Positions 53,482 to 63,441 are shown, numbered from the stretch's first letter. The stretch is 64,000 bases of DNA from Brucella intermedia LMG 3301 (GCF_000182645.1 NZ_ACQA01000001.1:248001-312000), one strand, 5' to 3'. Made by a program: numbers and translations. The notes: generated from the sequence alone by a model not told the origin.

Positions 53482-56400
53482 GTGACCGGTCACAATTCCT
53501 CATCCGACAAAGGCGGATCGACGGCGCTGTTCATCCGCCGTCCCGTCTTTGCATTCGTTATCAATGTTCTGATCGTTGTTGCGGGTCTGGCGGCTTTCAC
53601 GGGCGTCGATATCCGCGAACTGCCGGACGTCGACCGGCCCGTCGTGACGATCAGCACGGATTTCAAGGGCGCGTCCGCTGAAACCATCGACCGCCAGTTG
53701 ACGCAGGTCCTTGAAAACGCGGTGGCGCGCGTCTCCGGCGTGAAATCCATTTCCTCCACATCGTCTTTTGAGCGAAGCCGCGTCACGGTGGAGTTCAATG
53801 ACGGCGTGGACCTCAATGTCGCCGCCGCCGACATGCGGGATGCGATCTCCCGCGTTGCCAATGACGTGCCGGAAGAGGCGGACCCGTCCCGCATCATCAA
53901 GGCGGACTCCAATGCCGATGCGGTGATGCGTCTGGCGGTTACGTCCGACACCATGTCCGTCGACGACATGACGGTGCTGGTCGAAGACCAGATACAGGAT
54001 ATCCTGTCCGCCGTTCCAGGCGTTGCCGACGTCCAGATCAACGGTGACCGCGACAAGATCTTCCGCATCGATATCAATCAGGCGCGCCTTGCAAGCTATG
54101 GCCTGACCATTGCCGATATAACCAAGGCGCTTTCCTCCATGGGGCTGGACGCCCCTGCCGGTTCGCTGCGCAGCGCCGATCAGTCCATTGTGGTTCGCGC
54201 CACGGCCAATCTGGAAAAGCCGGAAGATTTCGAAAACGTCTATATCAGCGGACGCACGCAGATTCGCGATGTCGCGACCGTCACGCTGGGACCCGATATC
54301 GAAAGTTCCGCCGTTCGCTCCAACGGCAAGACGGCAATCGGTCTCGGCATCGTCCGTCAGGCGCAGTCGAATACGCTCGACATTTCGGAAGGCATTCGCG
54401 CAGCGGTCGCCAATCTGCAGAAGACCTTGCCTGCGGGCGTCAATATTGCCGTCACCAGTGACGACGCGAACTTCATCAATGGCGCTATCCATGAGGTGGA
54501 AATCGCGCTGATCGCGTCGGTGATCATCGTCGTGGCAATTATCTTCATGTTCCTGTGGGATATACGCGCGACGCTCATTCCGGCGTTGTCCATGCCCGTC
54601 GCCCTCATAGGCACGATCGCGGCCATCTATCTGGCAGGGTTCTCCGTCAATATCCTCACCCTGCTGGCGCTGGTGCTGGCGACGGGTCTCGTGGTCGATG
54701 ACGCCATCGTGGTGCTGGAAAATGTGGTCCGGCGGCGCAATCAGGGCATGGGGCCACGCGCCGCTGCCGTGCTCGGCACGCAGGAAGTCTTCTTTGCCGT
54801 CATCGCCACCACGCTCACGCTGGCGGCGGTCTTCGTGCCGATCTCATTCCTGCCGGGGCAGGCGGGCGGTCTGTTCCGCGAATTCGGCTTCGTTCTGGCG
54901 ATTGCGGTGCTTCTGTCTTCCGTGGTGGCGCTGACGCTTTGCCCGATGCTCGCCTCCCGCTTTCTCAAAGAAGGCAATGGCGAGGATGGCGGTCATGGCC
55001 CGCTTTTCCTGCGCCGGATCGGTGGTGGACTTGCTGCGTTTTACAAGAAGACGCTGCATCTCTGCCTGTCGGCGCCGTTCGTGGTTGTGCTCGTCGCCCT
55101 GCTTTTCGCAGGTGCATCCTTTGTCGGCTATGGCCTGATCCGTCAGGAACTGACACCGTCGGAAGATCGTGCCGTCGCGTTGCTGCGCATCAACGGGCCG
55201 CAAGGCATCAGCGTGGAGTTCCTTCAGTCGCAACTCGACCGGATCGAGGAAGCGATCCAGCCGCTGCGCGACAGTGGTGAAATCACCACCACCTATGCCA
55301 TTGCTGGTTCCGGCGGATCGGCCAATAACGGCTTCGTCGTCCTGACGCTGGCACCGTGGAAGGAACGCGCGCGCAGCCAGCAGGAGATCATGGCTGACAT
55401 TACCCAGCGCATCAAAGGCATAACGGCGGTGCGCATATTCACCACCCAGCCCAACAGCCTTGGTATTCGCGGTGCGGGCAACGGCTTGCAGTTCGCCATT
55501 GTGGGCAGCGACTATGCCAAGCTGCAGCCTGCAGCGCAGGCGGTTGTCGCAGCGCTTGAAAAGGACCCGCGCTTCGTGCAGCCGCGCCTTTCCGTGGAAC
55601 CGACCCAGCCGCAATTGTCCGTCGAGATCAATCGCGAGCGGGCCTCGGATCTGGGTATCGACATCACCGGGCTCGCCAATGCCGTGCAATCCGTGCTGGA
55701 CGGCCGCAAGATAGGATCGGTCTATGTCGGGGATCGCAGTTTCGATGTGAAACTCGTCGCCACCACAAATCCGATCAACGATCCAACCGATCTTGAAAAC
55801 ATTTTCATGAAGACGACGGACGGCCGTTATGTGCCTATGTCGTCCATCGCTTCGGTTGTCGAGAAGGCGGTTCCACCGCAGCTTGATCGCGAGACGCGCC
55901 AGCGTTCGGTCTCGATCACGACAAACCTGCGCGACGATTTCGCCCTGGGCGACGCCTACAAGGCCGCGCAGGAGATCGCAGCGCCGCTGTTGCCGCCGGG
56001 CAGCCACATCATTCCGCTGGCCGAAGCTTCCACACTCAGCGAAACGTCGAGCGGGCTCGCCATGGTGTTCGGCTTTGCCATCATCATCATTCTTCTGGTG
56101 CTGGCGGCACAGTTTGAAAGCTTTGTCAGCGCCCTGATTGTGATGGCCACCGTTCCGCTGGGGCTGGGCTGCGCCGTTTTCGCTATGCTGCTTACCGGCA
56201 CCAGCCTGAACGTCTATAGCCAGATCGGGCTTGTGCTTCTGGTCGGCATCATGGCCAAGAACGGTATCCTGATCGTCGAGTTTGCGGATCAGTTGCGTGA
56301 CAAGGGCTTGAGCGTTCGCGAGGCAATCGAGGAAGCATCCAATATTCGTCTCCGTCCCGTCTGCATGACCATGATCTGCGCGGTTCTGGGCGGCGTGCCC

Positions 56401-56634
56401 CTGATTTTGGCGAGCGGTGCCGGGGCGGAAGCCCGCGTGGCTCTGGGCTGGGTCATTGTCGGCGGCCTTGGTCTTGCAACCATCGCGACGCTCTACGTGA
56501 CGCCGGTCGCCTATCTGCTGCTTGGACGCTTCACGCAGCCCAAGGCAGAGGAAGAAGCGCGGCTTGAACGGGAACTCAACCAGGCGCTCAAGGGAAAGCC
56601 GCAAAGAGGCGGGGCGGCTGAACCGGCGGAATAG
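53482..56634 (+). CDS. RND-family multidrug efflux transporter
   Basis: A 1,050-residue inner-membrane proton-driven exporter of the AcrB/MexF class (HAE1-like). N-terminal FIRRPVFAFVINVLIVVAGL; periplasmic porter domains; the TM4 motif GLVVDDAIVVLEN holds the paired Asp residues needed for proton relay; TM10 to TM12 are complete (GILIVEFADQLR). The start is GTG 53482, with GAGGA overlapping the adaptor stop. Two-gene operon with no outer-membrane channel and no local repressor. Substrates cannot be predicted. Confidence 0.93.
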   Translation: MTGHNSSSDKGGSTALFIRRPVFAFVINVLIVVAGLAAFTGVDIRELPDVDRPVVTISTDFKGASAETIDRQLTQVLENAVARVSGVKSISSTSSFERSRVTVEFNDGVDLNVAAADMRDAISRVANDVPEEADPSRIIKADSNADAVMRLAVTSDTMSVDDMTVLVEDQIQDILSAVPGVADVQINGDRDKIFRIDINQARLASYGLTIADITKALSSMGLDAPAGSLRSADQSIVVRATANLEKPEDFENVYISGRTQIRDVATVTLGPDIESSAVRSNGKTAIGLGIVRQAQSNTLDISEGIRAAVANLQKTLPAGVNIAVTSDDANFINGAIHEVEIALIASVIIVVAIIFMFLWDIRATLIPALSMPVALIGTIAAIYLAGFSVNILTLLALVLATGLVVDDAIVVLENVVRRRNQGMGPRAAAVLGTQEVFFAVIATTLTLAAVFVPISFLPGQAGGLFREFGFVLAIAVLLSSVVALTLCPMLASRFLKEGNGEDGGHGPLFLRRIGGGLAAFYKKTLHLCLSAPFVVVLVALLFAGASFVGYGLIRQELTPSEDRAVALLRINGPQGISVEFLQSQLDRIEEAIQPLRDSGEITTTYAIAGSGGSANNGFVVLTLAPWKERARSQQEIMADITQRIKGITAVRIFTTQPNSLGIRGAGNGLQFAIVGSDYAKLQPAAQAVVAALEKDPRFVQPRLSVEPTQPQLSVEINRERASDLGIDITGLANAVQSVLDGRKIGSVYVGDRSFDVKLVATTNPINDPTDLENIFMKTTDGRYVPMSSIASVVEKAVPPQLDRETRQRSVSITTNLRDDFALGDAYKAAQEIAAPLLPPGSHIIPLAEASTLSETSSGLAMVFGFAIIIILLVLAAQFESFVSALIVMATVPLGLGCAVFAMLLTGTSLNVYSQIGLVLLVGIMAKNGILIVEFADQLRDKGLSVREAIEEASNIRLRPVCMTMICAVLGGVPLILASGAGAEARVALGWVIVGGLGLATIATLYVTPVAYLLLGRFTQPKAEEEARLERELNQALKGKPQRGGAAEPAE

Positions 56635-56700
56635 GCTTGAGCACGTCCCCAAAGGTGGAAGCCGGCGGGATCAGGTTGCGAAAACGCAAATCAAAAACAG

Positions 56701-56725
56701 AAAACCGGCCCTAAAGGCCGGTTTT
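56701..56725. terminator. Bidirectional terminator between pump and pyrimidine operons
   Basis: AAAACCGGCC and GGCCGGTTTT with a 5-base loop; T-rich on both sides (TTTTCTTTT to the right, AAACAGAAAA to the left). Serves the convergent RND and binding-protein genes. Confidence 0.88.
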
Positions 56726-56783
56726 CTTTTCTCATTTCAGAGCATGATCCAATCAGAATGAAAGGCGCTCCGAACGCGAGCGA

Positions 56784-57782
56784 TCACTTCTTCATGGCGT
56801 CGGTGATCTTCGCGGTCCACGCGCCTTCCGGTTTCTTGGTGATGACCGGATCGGAACCGCCGCCGAGCAGGGTTTCCACGGTGCGGTCGGCAGCCGCTAC
56901 GTCGAGAGTGCCATCGGAACCATCGACCAGCTTGCCGATTTCCTTGACCATACGCTCCTGGACTTTTTTGGTCTGCGCGCCGGAAGCATCATTGTCGAGC
57001 ACGATATCGGCGGCTTCCCCCGGATTTTCGGAGGCATATTTCCAGCCCTTCATCGAGGCGCGGACAAAGCGGGCCAGCTTGTCGACCATCGCCGGATCGT
57101 CGAGGCTCTTTTCCAGCACGTAAAGCCCGTCTTCCAGTGTCGCGACACCCTGTTCTTCATAAGGGAAGACGACAAGCTGGTCGGCTGGAATGCCCGCATC
57201 GATCACCTGCCAGTATTCATTATAGGTCATGGTGGAAATGCAGTCGGCCTGCTTCTGGATCAGCGGGTCAACATTGAAGCCCTGCTTCAGCACCGTCACG
57301 CCGTCCTTGCCGCCCTCGGTCGGGATTTTCAGATGGCTCATCCATGACAGGAATGGATATTCATTCCCGCCAAACCAGACGCCAAGGGTGCGGCCCCGAA
57401 AATCTTCCGGCTTGGTGATGTTGGTGTCCTTGCGGCAGGTCAGCATCATGCCGGACTTCTTGAAGGGCTGGGCGATGTTGACGAGCGGGACGCCTTTTTC
57501 GCGGGTCGCAAGCGCCGAAGGCATCCAGTCGACCACGACATCTGCGCCGCCGCCGGCAATCACCTGCGGCGGAGCGACGTCCGGCCCGCCCGGCTTGATA
57601 TCGACGTCGAGATTTTCTTCCTCGTAGAAGCCCTTGTCCTTGGCCACATAGTAGCCGGCGAACTGCCCCTGCGTCACCCATTTGAGCTGCAAGGTCAGCT
57701 TGTCGGCAGCCATTGCCGAACTGCTCATAAGAGCGAGCGCCAGCCCCGCAGTCCCAAGGCATAAAGAAATTGCCTTTTTCAT
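56784..57782 (-). CDS. NMT1/THI5-type ABC substrate-binding protein
   Basis: A 332-residue periplasmic binding protein with a signal peptide (cleavage near SAMA-ADKL) and the NMT1 fold (LQLKWVTQGQFAGYYVAKDKGFY). In this family ligands are thiamine precursors, taurine or pyrimidine-like rings. Placement at the end of a RutR-linked pyrimidine operon suggests a pyrimidine, dihydropyrimidine or hydantoin. A palindromic repeat lies between it and the permease gene. Confidence 0.88.
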   Translation of the reverse strand: MKKAISLCLGTAGLALALMSSSAMAADKLTLQLKWVTQGQFAGYYVAKDKGFYEEENLDVDIKPGGPDVAPPQVIAGGGADVVVDWMPSALATREKGVPLVNIAQPFKKSGMMLTCRKDTNITKPEDFRGRTLGVWFGGNEYPFLSWMSHLKIPTEGGKDGVTVLKQGFNVDPLIQKQADCISTMTYNEYWQVIDAGIPADQLVVFPYEEQGVATLEDGLYVLEKSLDDPAMVDKLARFVRASMKGWKYASENPGEAADIVLDNDASGAQTKKVQERMVKEIGKLVDGSDGTLDVAAADRTVETLLGGGSDPVITKKPEGAWTAKITDAMKK

Positions 57783-57811
57783 TTCCGTTCTCCTCTGGTT
57801 CTTTTTATCAG

Positions 57812-57850
57812 GCGTATTCCGAAAACCGGTTTCCCCTTTTCTGAATGCGC
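57812..57850. repeat. Palindromic repeat in the transporter operon
   Basis: GCGTATTC and GAATGCGC frame CCGAAAACCGGTTTCC, a common Brucellaceae/Rhizobiales intergenic palindrome. It may stabilise the operon message between permease and binding-protein genes. A related half element (GAGCATGATCC) lies near 56740. Confidence 0.65.
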
Positions 57851-57890
57851 TTTGGTCTGCCTTATGTTTGCAGATGCCAAATATTCGGGC

Positions 57891-58751
57891 TTAGGTCCTC
57901 CTGTATGAAGGGTGCCAGAATGTCAGTCTGCGCTCGATCAGCGCGATCAGCCCGTAAGAGAGCGACCCGGCAAGCGCGGCGACGAAGATTTCAGCCCAGA
58001 CCATGTCCACATTCATGCGCCCGATTTCCGCCGAGATGCGGAAGCCCATGCCGACGATCGGGGTGCCGAAAAATTCCGCCACGATCGCGCCGATCAGCGC
58101 CAGGGTGGAATTGATCTTGAGAGCGTTGAATATGAAGGGCATGGCCGCGGGCAGGCGCAGCTTGAACAATGTCTGCCAGTAGCTCGAGCCGTAGGTTTCC
58201 ATCATGTCCCGTTCCATCGCCCCGGCACTGGCAAGCCCCGCGACCGTGTTCACCAGCATCGGGAAGAAGGTCATGATGATGACGACCGCTGCCTTTGACT
58301 GCCAGTCGAAACCGAACCACATCACCATGATCGGCGCGACACCGACGATGGGAAGCGCTGCGGCCAGATTGCCGAGCGGAAGCAGCCCTTTGCGCAGGAA
58401 CGGAATCCGGTCCGCGATGATGGCGGTGATGAAACCAAGGCCGCACCCGGCGACATAGCCGATGATGACGGCCTTGAGGAAAGTCTGCCTGAAATCCGCC
58501 CAGAGGATCGGTACGGACGCGGCGATGCGCGCCCAGATAGCCGAAGGTGCAGGCAGGAGAACCTGCGGGATGGCAAAGAGCCGGACCGTTACTTCCCAGA
58601 GCAGCAGCATCGCGATGCCGAACAGCGCTGGCACGGCGATATCCAGCATCTTCTGGCCTACGGGATTGCGGGTCTTCAGGCTTGCCACCCAACCCACGAG
58701 CAGCCAGGAACCGGCAATGAGCGCCATGACGGAAAGAATGCCTGTCATCAT
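57891..58751 (-). CDS. ABC transporter permease (NMT1/SsuC class), second subunit
   Basis: A 286-residue permease with the binding-protein-dependent domain. Visible loops include the coupling region GAMERDMMETYGSSYWQTLFKLRLPAAMP. The start is ATG 58751, overlapping the stop of the other permease (58748). The longer frame upstream is antisense to that gene. It forms a heterodimeric channel with it. Confidence 0.88.
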   Translation of the reverse strand: MMTGILSVMALIAGSWLLVGWVASLKTRNPVGQKMLDIAVPALFGIAMLLLWEVTVRLFAIPQVLLPAPSAIWARIAASVPILWADFRQTFLKAVIIGYVAGCGLGFITAIIADRIPFLRKGLLPLGNLAAALPIVGVAPIMVMWFGFDWQSKAAVVIIMTFFPMLVNTVAGLASAGAMERDMMETYGSSYWQTLFKLRLPAAMPFIFNALKINSTLALIGAIVAEFFGTPIVGMGFRISAEIGRMNVDMVWAEIFVAALAGSLSYGLIALIERRLTFWHPSYRRT

Positions 58752-59641
58752 GCTGCTGCCCTTTCCGGCTTCGCGCCCATGCGCCGGTTCACGAGCTGCG
58801 CTGCGATGCCGATCAGCGCAACCAGCACGGCGGCCATCAGGGCAGCGGCAACGAGGGCAGCCCATATCTGCACGGTCTGGCCGTAATAAGAACCTGCAAG
58901 CAGCCGCGCACCCAGTCCCGCAACCGCGCCGGTCGGCAACTCACCCACGATGGCGCCGACGAGGCTGATGGCGACGGCGATCTGCATCGACGTGAAAAGA
59001 AACGGCATGGCCGCAGGCCAGCGCAGCTTCCAGAACACCTGCGATCTCGATGCATTATAGGTGCGCATAAGGTCGAGATGCATCACGTCGGGCGATCTCA
59101 GCCCCTTCACCATGCCGACAGCCACCGGGAAGAAGGAAAGATAGGTCGAGATGATGGCTTTGGGCAGCAGGCCGGATATGCCGACTGCATTCAGCACCAC
59201 GATGATCATTGGCGCGATGGCGAGGATCGGGATCGTCTGTGAGGTGATGATCCACGGCATCAGGCTCTTGTCGAGCGTGCGGGAATGGACAATGCCGACA
59301 GCAAGGAGGACGCCTAGCGCCGACCCCAGCACGAAACCCAGCAAGGTGGAGGATAATGTCACCCATCCGTGATAGACGAGGCTGCGCTTGGAGCTGGGCT
59401 TGACCCCGAAGACGGTCTTCCAGATTTCCTCGGCCACCTGATGCGGCGCGGGCAGGACCGGTCGCTCCTGATGCATCGTATTGGCGACGAGCGTTGAGAA
59501 GGTGATTTCCGCCCCCGCGCGGGTAGCCTGATCCCGTTCGAACGGCGCATTGAGCACAATCGCCAGCCCATACCAGAGCGCAATGATCACGGCGAGTATG
59601 GTCGTCACCGGAATGAATCTGTCGCGCAGAAAACCTTTCAT
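58748..59641 (-). CDS. ABC transporter permease (NMT1/SsuC class), first subunit
   Basis: A 297-residue permease with N-terminal helix FIPVTTILAVIIALWYGLAIVL and the coupling loop DVMHLDLMRTYNASRSQVFWKLRWPAAMP. ATG 59641 is preferred over an upstream alternative because GGAG lies nine bases before it. It follows the ATPase gene by about 36 bases. A long periplasmic insert between the first two helices distinguishes it from its partner. Confidence 0.88.
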   Translation of the reverse strand: MKGFLRDRFIPVTTILAVIIALWYGLAIVLNAPFERDQATRAGAEITFSTLVANTMHQERPVLPAPHQVAEEIWKTVFGVKPSSKRSLVYHGWVTLSSTLLGFVLGSALGVLLAVGIVHSRTLDKSLMPWIITSQTIPILAIAPMIIVVLNAVGISGLLPKAIISTYLSFFPVAVGMVKGLRSPDVMHLDLMRTYNASRSQVFWKLRWPAAMPFLFTSMQIAVAISLVGAIVGELPTGAVAGLGARLLAGSYYGQTVQIWAALVAAALMAAVLVALIGIAAQLVNRRMGAKPERAAA

Positions 59642-59677
59642 GGGCGATCTCCGGCACAATGCGGTTGAGGCGCGCGC

Positions 59678-60529
59678 TCACTCATGAATATGCCCCAGAC
59701 GCAGACCTTCACGGACCCGGTGGGCAATTTTCAGGAATGCTTCCGATTCCCTGATTTCCAGCGGTCTGTCGGGGCCAAGGTCGCAATCGATGATTTCATG
59801 TATTCGGCCCGGGCGCGGGCTCATGACGACGATCTTGGTCGAGAGAAACACCGCTTCCGGAATCGAATGCGTGACGAAAATCACGGTCTTGCGCGTCGCG
59901 GCCCATAGCTTGAGAAGCTGTTCGTTGAGGTGATCGCGCACGATTTCGTCGAGCGCGCCGAAAGGCTCGTCCATCAGCAGCATGTCGGGATCGAAGGAGA
60001 GGGCGCGTGCGATCGATGCGCGCTGTTGCATGCCGCCGGAAAGCTGCCACGGATATTTCTTGCCGAAGCCTGAGAGATTGACGAGCGCGAGGTTCTTTTC
60101 GATCCTCTCGCGCCTTTCGGCCCTGGAGAAGCCCATGATCTCCAGCGGCAGGCTGATATTGTCTTCGATGGTGCGCCACGGAAACAGGGCTGCCGCCTGA
60201 AACACATAACCATAGGACCGGTCGAGGCGGGCCTGTTCCGGTGTTTTCCCGTTCACGGTCACGGACCCGGAGGTCGGCTGTTCGAGATCGGCGACGACAC
60301 GCATCAACGTCGTCTTGCCGCATCCCGAAGGGCCGATGAAGGAAACGAACTCGCCGCGCCTGACGGCGAGATCGATATTCGACAGCGCATGGACCGGCCC
60401 GTCATTCGTCTCGAAGACGAGCGACAGGTCCTTGATGTCGATCACGGTCTGCGCATTTGCCTCGCCCCCCTTCGGGGCCATGCTGTCATTCAAACTCATG
60501 CGCGGTTCCCGAAGCTGGACGATGGCCAT
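59678..60529 (-). CDS. ABC transporter ATP-binding protein (nitrate/taurine/pyrimidine class)
   Basis: A 283-residue ATPase. Walker A GPSGCGKTT, Q-loop FQAAALFPWRT, signature LSGGMQQR, Walker B MLLMDEPFGALDE and the switch region VTHSIPEA. It begins three bases after the dihydropyrimidinase stop, so it is clearly in the same operon and probably energises uptake of the compound degraded by the two enzymes upstream. Confidence 0.9.
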   Translation of the reverse strand: MAIVQLREPRMSLNDSMAPKGGEANAQTVIDIKDLSLVFETNDGPVHALSNIDLAVRRGEFVSFIGPSGCGKTTLMRVVADLEQPTSGSVTVNGKTPEQARLDRSYGYVFQAAALFPWRTIEDNISLPLEIMGFSRAERRERIEKNLALVNLSGFGKKYPWQLSGGMQQRASIARALSFDPDMLLMDEPFGALDEIVRDHLNEQLLKLWAATRKTVIFVTHSIPEAVFLSTKIVVMSPRPGRIHEIIDCDLGPDRPLEIRESEAFLKIAHRVREGLRLGHIHE

Positions 60530-60532
60530 GTG

Positions 60533-61987
60533 TCAGACCCCTATCGGCATATGTTCGGCGCTGCGCTCCACCTTGCGCGGCGCAACGATTTCCTTCCATT
60601 GCGACAGCGCCCGATTGACGGCGCCATTCGGCTCGCGCTCGATGAAGCGTCCGTCGCCGGGTTCCGCCGTGACGTTACCCTTGTCGAAAGCAACCCGCCC
60701 GCGGGAAAGCGTCATCTTCGGCAGGCCCTTGAGTTCAAAGCCCTCGAACACGTTGTAATCGATGGAGGAGTGCTGGGTCTTTGCAGAAACCTTCCGGGTG
60801 GCCTCCGGGTCCCAGATGACAAGATCGGCATCCGCACCCGGCAGCACGGCGCCTTTCTGCGGATAGATGTTCAATATCTTGGCGATGTTGGTCGATGTGA
60901 CGGCCACGAATTCGTTTGGCGTCAGGCGCCCGGTACGCACGCCGCGCGACCACAGCACCGGCATGCGTTCTTCCAGCCCACCCGTCCCGTTTGGAATCTT
61001 GGTGAAATTGCCGATGCCGTAGCGCTTCTGCTCGGTGGTGAAAGCGCAATGGTCAGTCGCAACGCATTGCAGGCTTCCTGCCGCAAGGCCAGCCCAAAGA
61101 CTGTCCTGATTGACCTTGTCACGGAACGGCGGCGACATGACGCGGCGGGCCGCATAGTCCCAGTCCCGGTTGTGATATTCGCTTTCATCGAGCGTCAGAT
61201 GCTGGATCAGGGGCTCGCCGAAAACGCGCATTCCCTTCTGGCGCGCACGGCGGATCGCCTCATGGCTTTGTTCGCAGGACACATGCACGACATAGAGCGG
61301 CACGCCTGCCTGATCGGCAATCATGATGGCGCGGTTGGTGGCTTCGCCTTCGACTTCCGGCGGGCGGGAATAGGCATGCGCCTCCGGCCCGTCATTGCCT
61401 TCGGCCATCAGCTTCGCCTGCAATTGCGCGACAATGTCGCCGTTTTCGGCATGAACGAGCGGCATGGCGCCAAGTTCCGCGCAGCGCTGGAAAGAAGCGA
61501 ACATCTCGTCATCGTTCACCATCAGCGCGCCCTTGTAGGCCATGAAATGCTTGAAGGTGTTGATGCCGCGCTTCACCACTTCGGCCATTTCGTTGAAGGT
61601 TCGCTCGTTCCAGCCGGTGATGGCCATGTGGAACGAATAGTCGGTGCGCGCCTTGCCTGCTTTCTGGAACCATTCCTGCAACGCTTCCAGCAGATTGCCC
61701 TCCGAGCCGGGCAGGACGAAATCGACCACCATCGTGGTGCCGCCCGCAAGCGCGGCTGCGGTGCCGGTATCGAAATCGTCGGAGGAATAGGTGCCCATGA
61801 AAGGCATCTGCAAATGGGTGTGCGGGTCGATGCCGCCGGGCATGATATAGCAGCCGGATGCATCGATCACTTCATCGCCGGAGAGATTGTCGCCGACGGC
61901 AACGATCTTCTCGCCTTCGATGAGAACATCGGCTTTAAAGGTGCGGTCAGCCGTGATGACGGTTCCGCCTTTGATGACCTTTGCCAT
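60533..61987 (-). CDS. hydA: Dihydropyrimidinase
   Basis: A 484-residue zinc amidohydrolase that opens dihydrouracil or dihydrothymine (and hydantoins) to the N-carbamoyl beta-amino acid. First metal motif GGIDPHTHLQMPF, the carboxylated Lys region FKHFMAYKGALMV, PLVHAENGD, YVVHVSCE and the CVATDHCAF metal residue. The length is normal. Second step of reductive pyrimidine degradation; the first (PreA/PreT or PydA) is not in the window. It lies 60 bases after the amidohydrolase gene. Confidence 0.93.
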   Translation of the reverse strand: MAKVIKGGTVITADRTFKADVLIEGEKIVAVGDNLSGDEVIDASGCYIMPGGIDPHTHLQMPFMGTYSSDDFDTGTAAALAGGTTMVVDFVLPGSEGNLLEALQEWFQKAGKARTDYSFHMAITGWNERTFNEMAEVVKRGINTFKHFMAYKGALMVNDDEMFASFQRCAELGAMPLVHAENGDIVAQLQAKLMAEGNDGPEAHAYSRPPEVEGEATNRAIMIADQAGVPLYVVHVSCEQSHEAIRRARQKGMRVFGEPLIQHLTLDESEYHNRDWDYAARRVMSPPFRDKVNQDSLWAGLAAGSLQCVATDHCAFTTEQKRYGIGNFTKIPNGTGGLEERMPVLWSRGVRTGRLTPNEFVAVTSTNIAKILNIYPQKGAVLPGADADLVIWDPEATRKVSAKTQHSSIDYNVFEGFELKGLPKMTLSRGRVAFDKGNVTAEPGDGRFIEREPNGAVNRALSQWKEIVAPRKVERSAEHMPIGV

Positions 61988-62047
61988 TGTTCGTCGTTCC
62001 CCTTTTGGTTTTGTTGCGAACAGTAGCAGTATCGGAGAGGCCCGAAA

Positions 62048-63295
62048 TCAACTCACAATTTCAGCGGTCTCCAATACTGCATGCAGAAGCACGTCGGTTC
62101 CCGCCGACGCCCATTCTTTCGAAATGTCCTCGTCTTCGTTATGGCTGAGGCCATCGACGCAAGGGCACATGACCATGGCGGTCGGTGCCACGCGATTGAC
62201 CCAGCAGGCATCATGGCCTGCGCCCGAAACGATATTGCGGTGGCTGTAGCCAAGCCGTTCCGCCGCATTGCGGATAGCCTCCACGCAGCCATTGTCGAAT
62301 GTCACGGGATCGAAATGCCCCGCCACTTCGATCTCGATGCCGATGCCCAGTTCCGCCGCGATCTCCGGCGCTTCCTTTTCAAAACGCGCTTTCATGTCGT
62401 CCAGCACGGCCTGGTTGGGCGAGCGGAAATCGACGGTGAAAACGATCTGGCCGGGGAGCACATTGCGCGAATTGGGCGATACGTCGATATGGCCGACGCC
62501 CCCCACCGCGTCCGGCTGGTGCGACATGGCGATCTCGTTGACGAGCTGCAGCATGCGGCCAAGGCCGAGGCTTGCATTCTTGCGCATCTTCATCGGCGTG
62601 GAGCCGGTATGCGCTTCCTTGCCGGTCAATGTTACTTGCAGCCACCACAGCCCCTGGCCATGGGTGACGACGCCGATATCCTTGTGTTCGGCTTCGAGGA
62701 TCGGCCCCTGTTCGATATGAAGCTCGAACATCGCATGGATCTTGCGGCTGCCGACCGGTTCATCGCCTTTCCAGCCGATGCGCTCCAGCTCATCGCCGAA
62801 TTTCTTGCCCTTGGCGTCGGTGCGCTGGTAGGCCCAGTCCTGTTCGTGCACACCGGCAAAAACACCGGACGAGAGCATGGCGGGCGCAAAGCGCGTGCCT
62901 TCCTCATTCGTCCAGTTGACGACGACGATGGGCCGTTTCGTCTTGATGTTCATATCGTTGAGCGTGCGCATGACTTCGAGCCCGCCGAGCACGCCCAGCA
63001 CGCCGTCGAACTTGCCGCCAGTCGGCTGTGTGTCCAGATGGCTGCCCATATAAACGGGATCGGCATCGGCATCTTCGCCGGGACGCAGGAAGAACATGTT
63101 CCCCATCGTGTCGACGCCCATCGAAAGCCCGGATTTTTCGCACCAGCTCTGAAACAGCTTTCGGCCTTCGCCATCTTCATCGGTCAGGGTCTGGCGATTG
63201 TTGCCACCGCGCACACCGGGACCGATCCGGGCCATGTCCATCAGACTGTCCCAAAGACGATCGCCATTGACTCTAAGATTGCTGGTGAGCACCAT
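62048..63295 (-). CDS. Zn-dependent N-carbamoyl-beta-alanine amidohydrolase (M20 family)
   Basis: A 415-residue hydrolase of the beta-ureidopropionase/allantoate amidohydrolase/L-carbamoylase group. Metal residues are in GSHLDTQPTGGKFDGVLG, NEEGTRF, HIEQGP and the C-terminal SGAGHDA and LSHNEDE blocks. It converts N-carbamoyl-beta-alanine to beta-alanine, CO2 and ammonia, the step after dihydropyrimidinase. First gene of the six-gene operon, next to a RutR box. Family members are hard to tell apart from sequence; context favours the pyrimidine role (PydC/HyuC type). Confidence 0.9.
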   Translation of the reverse strand: MVLTSNLRVNGDRLWDSLMDMARIGPGVRGGNNRQTLTDEDGEGRKLFQSWCEKSGLSMGVDTMGNMFFLRPGEDADADPVYMGSHLDTQPTGGKFDGVLGVLGGLEVMRTLNDMNIKTKRPIVVVNWTNEEGTRFAPAMLSSGVFAGVHEQDWAYQRTDAKGKKFGDELERIGWKGDEPVGSRKIHAMFELHIEQGPILEAEHKDIGVVTHGQGLWWLQVTLTGKEAHTGSTPMKMRKNASLGLGRMLQLVNEIAMSHQPDAVGGVGHIDVSPNSRNVLPGQIVFTVDFRSPNQAVLDDMKARFEKEAPEIAAELGIGIEIEVAGHFDPVTFDNGCVEAIRNAAERLGYSHRNIVSGAGHDACWVNRVAPTAMVMCPCVDGLSHNEDEDISKEWASAGTDVLLHAVLETAEIVS

Positions 63296-63425
63296 GCGCT
63301 CTGCCTCCGCATTATGTATGGGCGTTCAAATCCGGGCCATTATATTTCTGGCCCACATTCACCCGCCAATATATGTTCCCGTGACCCGGCTCTTTGGCCA
63401 CAATATTCTTGCCTTGCGCAAAAAC

Positions 63426-63441
63426 TTGACTAGTTGGTCAA
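63426..63441. promoter_or_regulatory. RutR operator
   Basis: TTGACTAGTTGGTCAA is a 16-base palindrome with one mismatch, almost identical to the E. coli RutR consensus TTGACCAnnTGGTCAA. It lies midway between the divergent amidohydrolase and rutR genes, so it probably represses both until uracil or thymine binds RutR. Confidence 0.88.
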
